Shown here piece by piece: positions 43,727-48,910 of a stretch of DNA of 48,910 nt. Made by a program: the position numbers and the translations under genes. The stretch comes from an uncultured Phascolarctobacterium sp. (GTDB lineage Bacteria; Bacillota; Negativicutes; Acidaminococcales; Acidaminococcaceae). The notes beneath the pieces are model-generated. The model was given only the letters and a program-made list of their open reading frames with translations, was not told the DNA's origin and did not search any database. How positions within the stretch are numbered: the first letter of the stretch is position 1; each line of letters begins with the position of its first letter. Location of the stretch: contig URXA01000010.1 of assembly GCA_900551745.1 (NCBI GenBank), positions 1 through 48,910 on the forward strand, in the 5' to 3' direction.

Positions 43727-44425
43727 TTATTCTTTATTCTTTTTTTCATTATGGCTTTCAACCATGTCTTTAAGCAAAGTATGCTCAGCATTTTCCAGAT
43801 GGATACGTGCAGCATTCTGCGCTCTTTCAACATCACGGGCAGCAATACTGTCAACCAGAGCACGGTGTTCTTCCATCGTGTCTGCCAAACGCCCCGGATA
43901 CATCATGGAACGCCCGCGGATAACTGTAATCTGCTCACGCAGGTTATTAATTATATTACGCAGCCTTTCATTACGGCTGGCCTGATATAAAACATCATGG
44001 AAAGCAATATCTACTTCAACTATTTTATCCATATTATTTTCTTCAATATGCTGGCCGATCTCTACTAAAAGCCGTTGTAATGTTTCCAATTCATCATCAT
44101 TAATGCGTTCTGCGGCAAGACCAGCCGCCAAAACATCTAGCGAAGTACGAATTTCATAAACCTCGTTGATGTCTTTAATAGAAATATCCGCTACATAAGT
44201 TCCGCGCCTGGGGATCATTACGACAAAGCCTTCCAGTTCTAACTTACGGATAGCTTCGCGGACAGGAGTGCGGCTGACGCCCATTTCATCGGCCAGTTGG
44301 ATTTCCATTAAACGCTCACCGGGACTAAAAGTACCATCAATAATAGCCTGACGGATATTTTCACATACCAGTTCACGCAGAGGTTTGTAACTGTCTAGTT
44401 TAATCGGTCTAAGGTGCCCACTCAT
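43727..44425 (-). CDS. GntR-family transcriptional regulator, FCD (FadR) subfamily
   Basis: A 232-residue regulator. The winged helix at about 15-80 has GERLMEIQLADEMGVSRTPV and REAIRKLELEGFVVMIPRRG. The FCD effector domain at about 85-220 has the metal-binding pattern EVDIAFHDVLYQASRN and HRALVDSIAARDVERAQN. It follows ispE by 2 bp. The TGTATACA palindromes at 45324 and 45483 are good candidate operators, because FCD GntR proteins such as MdcY and MatR bind TTGTATACAA-like sites. The effector is likely an organic acid but is unknown. The 3' end has three tandem 7-base repeats. Confidence 0.92.
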   Translation of the reverse strand: MSGHLRPIKLDSYKPLRELVCENIRQAIIDGTFSPGERLMEIQLADEMGVSRTPVREAIRKLELEGFVVMIPRRGTYVADISIKDINEVYEIRTSLDVLAAGLAAERINDDELETLQRLLVEIGQHIEENNMDKIVEVDIAFHDVLYQASRNERLRNIINNLREQITVIRGRSMMYPGRLADTMEEHRALVDSIAARDVERAQNAARIHLENAEHTLLKDMVESHNEKKNKE

Positions 44426-44427
44426 CT

Positions 44428-45291
44428 TCAGATCCTCTCCTTTTGCACAGTAGTAGTAACAGCAGTTTCCAGATCAAGTTCTGACAACTCTGTCAAAATT
44501 CTCTCGGTTATCTCTTTTTTCTCCGCCACAGCAAAAACTGTCGGCCCACTGCCTGACATTAAAGCATATGTTGCTCCTGCCGCCAGCATTTTCTGTTTAA
44601 TCTCGGCAATGACCGGATGCGCAGGTATAGTAACGCTTTCCAAAACATTACCGCAACTCGCAAGCAGCAGTCCTGGCTCACTTTGCCCCAGCGCTTTTAT
44701 AATACCGTCAATATCAGGTCTTTGGTTGACCTGCTGCTGACAGAAATTACCATAAACCCAGCCAGTTGCTACTTCCAGCTTTGGCTTTGCCAATACCAAA
44801 AGTAATTCGGGCGCTTCCGGCAGTTCCGTTAATATTTCACCGCGCCCCTCTGCCAAAGCCGTTCCTCCTGTAATACAAAAAGGAATATCAGAACCAAGCT
44901 CAGCCGCCAGCTTCTCCAGCTCTTTCGTCGTCAAACCCAGGCGCCAGAGCCGGTTAAGTCCCCGCAGCACTGCTGCTGCGTCACTGCTGCCTCCGGCAAG
45001 TCCGGCTGCTAAAAAAATTTTTTTGTTCAGTCTGATATGAACGTTCGGTATTTTACCACAACAGCGGGCTAAAAGCTCCGCCGCCTTCCACGCCAAATTA
45101 TCAGGACCGCCGGCAAGACCGCCATGATCCGTTTCAACCGCAAGGCCTTCACCTTCCTCGATTTCCACTACATCGCTCAAACCAATACTCTGCATCACCA
45201 TTCGCACTTCATGATAACCATCAGAGCGCTTGCCCAGTACGTCAAGTCCTAAGTTTATTTTTGCATAAGCTGTTTCATATATTTTTTCCAT
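44428..45291 (-). CDS. ispE: 4-diphosphocytidyl-2-C-methyl-D-erythritol kinase
   Basis: MEP-pathway GHMP kinase for isoprenoid precursor synthesis. 287 residues. Motifs are YAKINLGLDVLGKRSDGYHE, the ATP loop AAGLAGGSSDAAAVLRGLNR and the C-terminal ALMSGSGPTVFAV. It is first in a minus-strand run that includes gntR. The ATG at 45291 has no strong ribosome site; the upstream region is AT-rich. Isoprenoid enzyme coexpressed with a GntR regulator is unusual but may reflect cotranscription only. Confidence 0.95.
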   Translation of the reverse strand: MEKIYETAYAKINLGLDVLGKRSDGYHEVRMVMQSIGLSDVVEIEEGEGLAVETDHGGLAGGPDNLAWKAAELLARCCGKIPNVHIRLNKKIFLAAGLAGGSSDAAAVLRGLNRLWRLGLTTKELEKLAAELGSDIPFCITGGTALAEGRGEILTELPEAPELLLVLAKPKLEVATGWVYGNFCQQQVNQRPDIDGIIKALGQSEPGLLLASCGNVLESVTIPAHPVIAEIKQKMLAAGATYALMSGSGPTVFAVAEKKEITERILTELSELDLETAVTTTVQKERI

Positions 45292-45323
45292 AATATAGCC
45301 TCATATAGCCTCGATTGTTTTCC

Positions 45324-45331
45324 TGTATACA
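45324..45331. promoter_or_regulatory. Candidate GntR operator in the ispE promoter
   Basis: A perfect TGTATACA palindrome lies at the expected transcription start of ispE. The longer word ATATTGTATACA (minus strand) recurs at the yitT promoter. Confidence 0.5.
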
Positions 45332-45335
45332 ATAT

Positions 45336-45364
45336 ATTTTATCTTGCTTCGCGTGTAGCCGCAA
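45336..45364 (-). promoter_or_regulatory. Candidate promoter of ispE-gntR
   Basis: TTGCGG (45359-45364) and TAAAAT (45336-45341) on the minus strand are 17 bases apart. An 8-bp inverted repeat (TATCTTGC / GCAAGATA, 45340-45368) overlaps the spacer. Confidence 0.45.
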
Positions 45365-45463
45365 GATAATTCGAACATTTTTATAAAATTTTTCTGTTTT
45401 ATTTGTGTTTTCAGTCTTTTTTCAAAAATTTTACTTATTTTTATAACCTTCAACATTGCTTTT

Positions 45464-45492
45464 TTTCTAAAAAGTGCTACTATGTATACAAT
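45464..45492 (+). promoter_or_regulatory. Candidate promoter of the YitT gene
   Basis: TACAAT (45487-45492) with a weak -35 (TTTCTA, 45464-45469) at 17 bases. A TGTATACA palindrome (45483-45490) overlaps the -10, and a TTGTACAA palindrome lies at 45504-45511. Confidence 0.4.
45483..45490. promoter_or_regulatory. Candidate GntR operator in the yitT promoter
   Basis: A second perfect TGTATACA palindrome, sharing 12 bases (TGTATACAATAT) with the ispE site, overlaps the yitT -10. Binding here would block the promoter. Confidence 0.5.
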
Positions 45493-45523
45493 ATTTGCAC
45501 AACTTGTACAAAGGAGCTTTTTT

Positions 45524-46426
45524 ATGCGTCAGCACTTATACCGTTATCTTATGGTCACCTTAGGCTGCGTCCTCATGGGTATTGCCATTAACGCCTTTTA
45601 TATGCCCAACAAGCTCATCAGCGGCGGCATCGGTGGTGTCTCTGTTATTCTGTATTATCTCATTGGTCTGCCCATGGGTATTACCAGCCTGCTTTTAAAT
45701 ATCCCTTTATTTATCGCTGCCTATAAATTCATGGACCGGTCCTATATTGTCAGCGCGCTTTACGGGATGCTTGTTTTTTCAGTTTCGCTTGACGCCTTTC
45801 ATTTCTTAGCTGAAAAAGCGCCTTATGTCCATGACCCCATGCTGGCCTGTATTGCCGGCGGCGTTATTTATGGGATCGGTGCAGCTATGATGTACAGAGT
45901 AGGAGGCAGCAGCGGCGGTACTGATATCATCGGCGCGATCATCAACAAACATTACAGTATCAGCATTGGTACAACAGGCTTTATGTTCAATATTATTTTA
46001 ATGTTTATCGGCGTTTTCTACTTTGGTCTGGAGGCAGTACTTTATACTCTGCTTGCTTTCTTCGTTATGTTTAAGACCTGCAATGCTTTTACAGACGGAT
46101 TCGATTACAAGAAAAACATTATTATCATCAGCGAACATTACGAAGAAATCGGCAACGGCATAATTGAAGTAATTGGACGTGGCGTGACTTATCTTTATGC
46201 AGAAGGCGCCTATACGCATCAACAGCGTAAAGTCCTTTTAGTTGTTGCTAAACTCACGCAGGTCGCAAAAATAAAACAAATAGTACGCGATATCGATCCC
46301 GGCTGCTTTATGATCATTCAAGATGCCAACGATGTTTTCGGTAAAGGGTTCACATCCAAACCATCTGCTCATAAAAAGAACAAAAAAATCTTCTGTACTG
46401 TTGACACTTTAAAACAAAAATCATAA
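45524..46426 (+). CDS. YitT-family membrane protein (DUF161 + DUF2179)
   Basis: A 300-residue integral membrane protein, function not established. Five to six hydrophobic segments occupy about residues 8-190, with the family blocks INAFYMPNKLISGGIGGVSV, MYRVGGSSGGTDIIGAIINK and VFYFGLEAVLYTLLAFFVM. A C-terminal DUF2179 domain (about 205-280, GNGIIEVIGRGVTYLYAEGA, KQIVRDIDPGCFMIIQDAND) is cytoplasmic. The ATG at 45524 is chosen because AAAGGAG lies 6-8 bases upstream; the in-frame start at 45482 falls in the promoter. It is transcribed divergently from ispE and ends in a terminator. Confidence 0.92.
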   Translation: MRQHLYRYLMVTLGCVLMGIAINAFYMPNKLISGGIGGVSVILYYLIGLPMGITSLLLNIPLFIAAYKFMDRSYIVSALYGMLVFSVSLDAFHFLAEKAPYVHDPMLACIAGGVIYGIGAAMMYRVGGSSGGTDIIGAIINKHYSISIGTTGFMFNIILMFIGVFYFGLEAVLYTLLAFFVMFKTCNAFTDGFDYKKNIIIISEHYEEIGNGIIEVIGRGVTYLYAEGAYTHQQRKVLLVVAKLTQVAKIKQIVRDIDPGCFMIIQDANDVFGKGFTSKPSAHKKNKKIFCTVDTLKQKS

Positions 46427-46501
46427 CGAACTGTTGCAATTTAACTTGTTTTAAGTTTCATTTCATTTTTTATCACAATTGAAAACTTATGGAACCTCTG
46501 T

Positions 46502-46540
46502 ATACCCACTAATAATTATACTATTATCAGTGGGTATTTT
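46502..46540 (+). terminator. Terminator after the YitT gene
   Basis: The stem ATACCCACT / AGTGGGTAT is extended inward by ATAAT / ATTAT and followed by TTTT. It lies 75 bp after the stop codon. Confidence 0.8.
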
Positions 46541-46665
46541 GAATTTATATTTACTTTTCGTTTATATAGGGACTTTATTAGTCCCTATGGGACGTTTTGT
46601 TATTTTCTTTTAGTCCGTTTTAAAAAGACTTTTATCTTTATGATTGTTATTTTTTTGTGAAATAA
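46541..46665. other. AT-rich intergenic stretch without a recognisable gene
   Basis: Only the 9-bp hairpin at 46566-46588 and poly-T tracts are seen. No ribosome site with an open frame is visible on either strand. Confidence 0.6.
46566..46588. repeat. 9-bp perfect hairpin, ATAGGGACT / AGTCCCTAT
   Basis: A perfect inverted repeat with a TTATT loop, and a third GGGAC directly after it. It lies between the yitT terminator and the next promoter and has no T-run, so its role is unknown. Confidence 0.6.
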
Positions 46666-46693
46666 TTGCATTTTTATTATTTTATGTTATAAT
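46666..46693 (+). promoter_or_regulatory. Strong promoter of the 19-codon ORF unit
   Basis: TTGCAT (46666-46671) and a perfect TATAAT (46688-46693) are 16 bases apart, with TG one base before the -10 (extended -10). The leader to the small ORF is about 95 bases. Confidence 0.7.
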
Positions 46694-46794
46694 TCAATCA
46701 TAGAGTAATACATATTTTCGATTCACAGTTTTTAACAGCTTATTTAACAAAAGTATTAAAATACATTTTCGTCTTAACTAAGGAGGAATTTGTC

Positions 46795-46854
46795 ATGACA
46801 TTCAAAAAATTTTTTAACGCTTTGATTGAGACTCATTTTTATCTAATGCATTAA
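46795..46854 (+). CDS. 19-aa peptide, possible leader peptide
   Basis: The frame MTFKKFFNALIETHFYLMH is preceded by AAGGAGG at 7-8 bases, as good as any ribosome site in the window. A strong promoter lies upstream and a rho-independent terminator starts 23 bases after the stop. The peptide has four Phe, one Tyr and two His in 19 residues. The order promoter, short ORF, terminator, then a broken transporter gene is that of a transcription attenuator. It could instead be a small toxin-like or membrane peptide, though it is not strongly hydrophobic. No homologue is known to me. Confidence 0.55.
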   Translation: MTFKKFFNALIETHFYLMH

Positions 46855-46876
46855 TCAGCATTTATTGTACATTTCT

Positions 46877-46909
46877 AGCACGGCATCTTTTATATGGTGC
46901 CGTGCTTTT
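46877..46909 (+). terminator. Terminator (possible attenuator) after the 19-codon ORF
   Basis: A 9-bp stem, AGCACGGCA / TGCCGTGCT, with a 12-base loop is followed by TTTATTTTTT. Confidence 0.85.
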
Positions 46910-46967
46910 ATTTTTTCATCTGTATGCTAAACTGTTAAATATCTTAAACAAAAAAAGAAGGCCCAAC

Positions 46968-47081
46968 ATGATACAAAGCGCTTATTTATCGATTATCTCA
47001 GGTGCCAGCTTATGGGGACTTATAGCTCTTTTTTTCAAAATTTTAACCACCTATAGTAATTATAAAAAACAGCCGGTTTAA
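46968..47081 (+). pseudogene. Broken N-terminus of an EamA/DMT-type transporter
   Basis: A 37-residue frame whose first ~27 residues resemble the first membrane helix of EamA-family exporters (YLSIISGASLWGLIALFFK). The match ends abruptly at ILTTYSNYKKQPV and a stop, 23 bp before the start of the IS remnant. The upstream site is weak (GAAGG at 5-8 bases). This is best read as the surviving 5' end of a transporter gene lost during IS insertion and deletion. The preceding short ORF and terminator may have regulated it. Confidence 0.5.
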
Positions 47082-47126
47082 AGGCTGAAGTAGTCAATAC
47101 TTAGTAGACACAAAAAGATTTTAGAG

Positions 47127-47161
47127 CGCCAGTTCAATTCTATATTGAACTGGCGTTTTTT
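47127..47161 (+). terminator. Hairpin with T-run at the left end of the IS remnant
   Basis: A 12-bp perfect stem, CGCCAGTTCAAT / ATTGAACTGGCG, with a 5-base loop is followed by TTTTTT on the plus strand. It would stop transcripts entering the element from the left. Confidence 0.75.
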
Positions 47162-47742
47162 CGTAATAGCCTTTTGGCTTGTTTTATTACAAGGTAATTA
47201 TCCAGTACAGAGCTAAGCTCCCATTCAACAATTTCATTATTATATAAGTCCAGGAAACAGGCCAGATAATTCCATTTACCTTTATGTTTGATATATGTAA
47301 TATCTGTTACCAGCTTTTCTAAAGGGTTTCTGCTCTTAAAACTTCTGGCTAATGTATTGGGATACCTTACATATTCTGTACCAGTTAAAGCCGGGAATTT
47401 GCTTTTTCTTATGTAACCTCTTATTCTGAGTCTTTTCATAGAACGCCAAACACTGATGTCACATACTTTCCATCCTGTTTCCAATGTTAGTATGTCTCTG
47501 GTTCTACGGTAACCAAACGTAGGATTTTGTTGATGTATCTCTTGAATGAGCAGATCCAGATCGCGCTGCATGGTTTGATAAGAGTTTATGGTATCTTTCC
47601 TTTTTAACCATTTGTAATATCCCGCCCGTGATACTTTATAAACAGAACTCAAATATTGAACTGAATAGTGCGTACAATTTTCTTGATTAGTGCATATAAT
47701 TTTTGAATAGTGATTTTCAAATACCGCCCCCTTCCTGTTCGT
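47140..47742 (-). pseudogene. Truncated IS3-family transposase OrfB
   Basis: An open frame from 47742 (after a TAA at 47743-47745) to 47140, about 200 codons, with no good start. It shows the N-terminal AVFENHYSKI and VSRAGYYKWLKRK, the helix-turn-helix block NPTFGYRRTRDILTLETGWK, then RNPLEKLVTDITYIKHKGKW with the first catalytic Asp and YLACFLDLYNNEIVEWELSS. The segment with the second catalytic Asp (around SDQG) and the Glu is gone; the frame stops after RLLRKNASSI in the terminal hairpin. It cannot be an active transposase. Confidence 0.85.
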
Positions 47743-47766
47743 TTATTTTTTTATCTTAACATAACA

Positions 47767-47801
47767 AAAGATGGCAGACACTTTTTGTGTCTACCATCTT
47801 T
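47767..47801 (-). terminator. Hairpin terminator of the QueD-like gene
   Basis: Arms AAAGATGG-AGACAC / GTGTCT-CCATCTTT pair 14 of 15 positions around a 5-base loop and are followed by TTTTG on the minus strand. It lies about 48 bp after the stop at 47850 and shares sequence with the IS end. Confidence 0.75.
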
Positions 47802-47849
47802 ATAGCACTTCAGTCTTATAGGCCTGCTGTTTTCATTATTTCTATACTA

Positions 47850-48413
47850 TCATTTTTTATAGCCGCACTTCGGACAAACACCATTTTCATTCAAGGCAAT
47901 ACCACACAGCGGGCAGCGATCAATTTGATTCTTGGTCGTAAACTCTGCCGAAGCCGTATTGACACCACTGACAAAAGTTATTTTCGCAATATTGAGTTTG
48001 TCTTTAAGCAGATCATAAACGATCTTGATCATGCCCTCGACAGTCATAGTTTCTTTTGTAACCACAAGACGACAATCCGGGTATGCTGTTGCCAGCTCTG
48101 TCTTGAAAGCCACACCTTTCATCTGGTTCTGCGGAGCGCCATTGCGGATACCCTGTTTTTCGTAAACATCCAGCACCGCCGGCAGCAGCGGATCATCTTC
48201 TCTCAAAATCAGAGCGTGATCGAAATTTTTTAAAACGTCCCAGGCAGTTTTTTGAATTTCATTACAGGGAAATACCATATTGACACCTGGTTCGACATAA
48301 TCTTCCACCTCAATGGTCAGAATACCTGAATGTCCATGCAGATACTGTGCTTCACCTTTAAACCCATAAAACCGATGGGCATATTGCAGGTCTAATGTTG
48401 TAATACTTCTCAT
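47850..48413 (-). CDS. 6-pyruvoyl-tetrahydropterin synthase/QueD family protein with C-terminal zinc ribbon
   Basis: A 187-residue protein of the T-fold PTPS/QueD family, related to synthesis of the queuosine precursor preQ0. The metal-binding histidines are in YAHRFYGFKG and YLHGHSGIL. A His near FDHALILREDDPL and a Glu in ETMTVEGMIKIVYDLL fill the other usual positions. The catalytic Cys normally found before HGH is replaced by Ala/Gln (KGEAQYLHGH), so activity may differ from QueD. The last ~25 residues form a four-Cys zinc ribbon, CPLCGIALNENGVCPKCG. AGGAGG lies 8 bases before the ATG at 48413. A possible preQ1 leader precedes it. Confidence 0.85.
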   Translation of the reverse strand: MRSITTLDLQYAHRFYGFKGEAQYLHGHSGILTIEVEDYVEPGVNMVFPCNEIQKTAWDVLKNFDHALILREDDPLLPAVLDVYEKQGIRNGAPQNQMKGVAFKTELATAYPDCRLVVTKETMTVEGMIKIVYDLLKDKLNIAKITFVSGVNTASAEFTTKNQIDRCPLCGIALNENGVCPKCGYKK

Positions 48414-48421
48414 GTCTTTAT

Positions 48422-48456
48422 CCTCCTATATTTTTTATTTACGGGGTCAGCACCCG
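48422..48456 (-). promoter_or_regulatory. Possible preQ1-I riboswitch-like leader
   Basis: On the minus strand the stem CGGG / CCCG (48442-48456) encloses TGCTGA plus one unpaired C. An A-rich tail (TAAATAAAAAATAT) then runs into the AGGAGG ribosome site. A short stem, a free C before its 3' arm, an A-rich tail and a pseudoknot with the ribosome site are the preQ1-I plan. The loop is shorter than in Bacillus and Thermoanaerobacter examples I recall, so this is tentative. Confidence 0.4.
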
Positions 48457-48523
48457 AATACGCATTTGTTAATCGAAATATCCCAGTCTGTTATCTGCTG
48501 TTAATCATATTTTCTTTAATATT

Positions 48524-48552
48524 AATATAATATTATTTTCTGTTTTTGTCAA
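48524..48552 (-). promoter_or_regulatory. Promoter of the QueD-like gene
   Basis: A perfect TTGACA (48547-48552) and TATATT (48524-48529) on the minus strand are 17 bases apart, giving a leader of about 100 bases. Confidence 0.75.
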
Positions 48553-48714
48553 TAACTTTTTAGTTTTTATTTCTATTAGAAAATTACTATCCTTTATTGT
48601 TTCCTGTAGCATACATTAATCTTAATTATTACTCCAACAGCTCCTACCAGCCTAAAATAAAAAATACACTCACCAGATCCTGAAATTTAATAGTTCAATA
48701 ATCTAGAAGTGTAA
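48553..48714. other. Intergenic stretch, nothing recognised
   Basis: AT-rich sequence between the QueD-like gene promoter and the tRNA terminator. No ribosome site with an open frame and no repeat stands out. Confidence 0.6.
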
Positions 48715-48751
48715 AAAATAAAAGCTGTAGAATCTAATGATTCTACAGCTT
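48715..48751 (-). terminator. Terminator of the tRNA transcript
   Basis: A 13-bp perfect stem, AAGCTGTAGAATC / GATTCTACAGCTT, with a TAAT loop is followed by TTATTTTTTAC on the minus strand, 11 bases after the tRNA-Leu CCA end. Confidence 0.9.
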
Positions 48752-48762
48752 CATAATTTGAT

Positions 48763-48846
48763 TGGTGCGAGTGACAGGAATCGAACCTGCACGCCGAAGG
48801 CGCTAGATCCTAAGTCTAGTGCGTCTGCCAGTTCCGCCACACTCGC
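48763..48846 (-). tRNA. tRNA-Leu (anticodon UAG)
   Basis: A full cloverleaf of 84 bases including encoded CCA. The acceptor stem is GCGAGTG / CACTCGC with discriminator A. The anticodon loop CTTAGGA gives UAG. A long variable arm (CGCCTTCGGCG) and the T-arm GGTTCGATTCC are typical of tRNA-Leu. Confidence 0.95.
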
Positions 48847-48862
48847 AAACAGGCAAAAAAAA

Positions 48863-48910
48863 TGGTGATCCACCCGCGACTCGAACGCGGGACACCCTGA
48901 TTAAAAGTCA
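48863..48910 (-). tRNA. tRNA-Lys (anticodon UUU), 5' part beyond window
   Basis: The 3' portion of a tRNA with encoded CCA. The anticodon loop CTTTTAA gives UUU, and the T-arm is CCGCG-TTCGAGT-CGCGG. It lies 16 bases from tRNA-Leu on the same strand; the D-arm and 5' acceptor strand are cut off by the window edge. Confidence 0.92.

Larger units (their letters stand above)
47104..47794 (-). mobile_element. Degraded IS3-family insertion sequence remnant
   Basis: About 690 bp bounded by 14-bp inverted repeats, GTAGACACAAAAAG at 47104-47117 and its complement at 47781-47794. Inside is part of an IS3-type orfB. Complete IS3-family elements are typically 1.2-1.5 kb with orfA and orfB; here orfA and the 3' half of orfB are missing. 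No matching target-site duplication is visible. The right repeat also forms a hairpin that probably serves as the terminator of the QueD-like gene. Confidence 0.7.

Noticed and set aside
43721..43741. Three tandem copies of a 7-base repeat (TATTCTT) at the end of gntR, considered as a phase-variation tract
   Set aside because: It covers only the last codons and the stop region, so length change would alter just the tail of the protein.
1..48910. CRISPR arrays, prophage genes, restriction or other defence systems
   Set aside because: No regularly spaced repeats, integrase, phage structural or defence genes were seen on either strand; the only mobile DNA is the IS3-type remnant.

Overview
The window looks like a chromosomal segment of a low-GC Firmicute that has an outer membrane (class Negativicutes). 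Two kinds of evidence point there. Envelope genes of a Gram-negative type are present (a BamA/Omp85 protein, TamB, TolC and an MlaEFD lipid transporter). Beside them is a housekeeping block whose content and order resemble the Bacillus/Clostridium rpmE-prfA-prmC-sua5-rpiB-ywlG-glyA-upp-atp-murA-mbl region. A placement near Acidaminococcaceae or Veillonellaceae is inference; no 16S or marker phylogeny was possible. Nearly all genes lie on the minus strand, so the transcription order is from high to low coordinates.

1-14.4 kb, envelope biogenesis. Read in the direction of transcription: a small periplasmic barrel-sandwich protein, a SpoIVB/S55-type protease, mlaE-mlaF-mlaD, tolC, tamB, a small sigma-70 family factor, a single-span membrane protein that may be its partner, and bamA (cut by the window edge). 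tolC has its own near-consensus promoter, with a TetR-like palindrome on the start site. MlaD carries a C-terminal beta-rich extension ending in Phe, as expected of an outer-membrane barrel, so it could bridge both membranes.

14.4-18.2 kb, wall and shape: a phosphodiester glycosidase-like protein with an AMIN domain, an MreB/Mbl homologue and murA. An isolated plus-strand gene of unknown function and a small minus-strand gene follow.

19.2-25.9 kb, F-type ATP synthase in the order atpI-B-E-F-A-G-D-C. There is no separate atpH (delta). The alpha subunit instead has about 100 extra N-terminal residues, of which about 60 look like the delta C-terminal domain. This apparent delta-alpha fusion is the most striking observation in the window.

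26-36 kb, precursor and translation housekeeping: wecB and wecA (amino-sugar polymer priming), dCMP deaminase, upp, glyA, a YwlG homologue, rpiB, sua5, prmC, prfA, a YqhQ/DUF1385 membrane protein and rpmE. A plus-strand acyl-CoA thioesterase is transcribed divergently from rpmE. From 36.9 to 45.3 kb come pth, a polysaccharide deacetylase, prs, glmU, ilvA, purR, a nucleotidyltransferase, a GntR/FCD regulator and ispE. A YitT membrane protein gene is divergent from ispE, and both promoters carry a TGTATACA palindrome, a likely GntR operator.

46.4-48.9 kb, accessory region: hairpins, a strong promoter driving a 19-codon ORF followed by a terminator (leader-peptide-like), a broken EamA-type transporter start, a degraded IS3-family element, a QueD-family protein with a zinc ribbon and a possible preQ1-I riboswitch leader, and two tRNA genes (Leu-UAG and a partial Lys-UUU).
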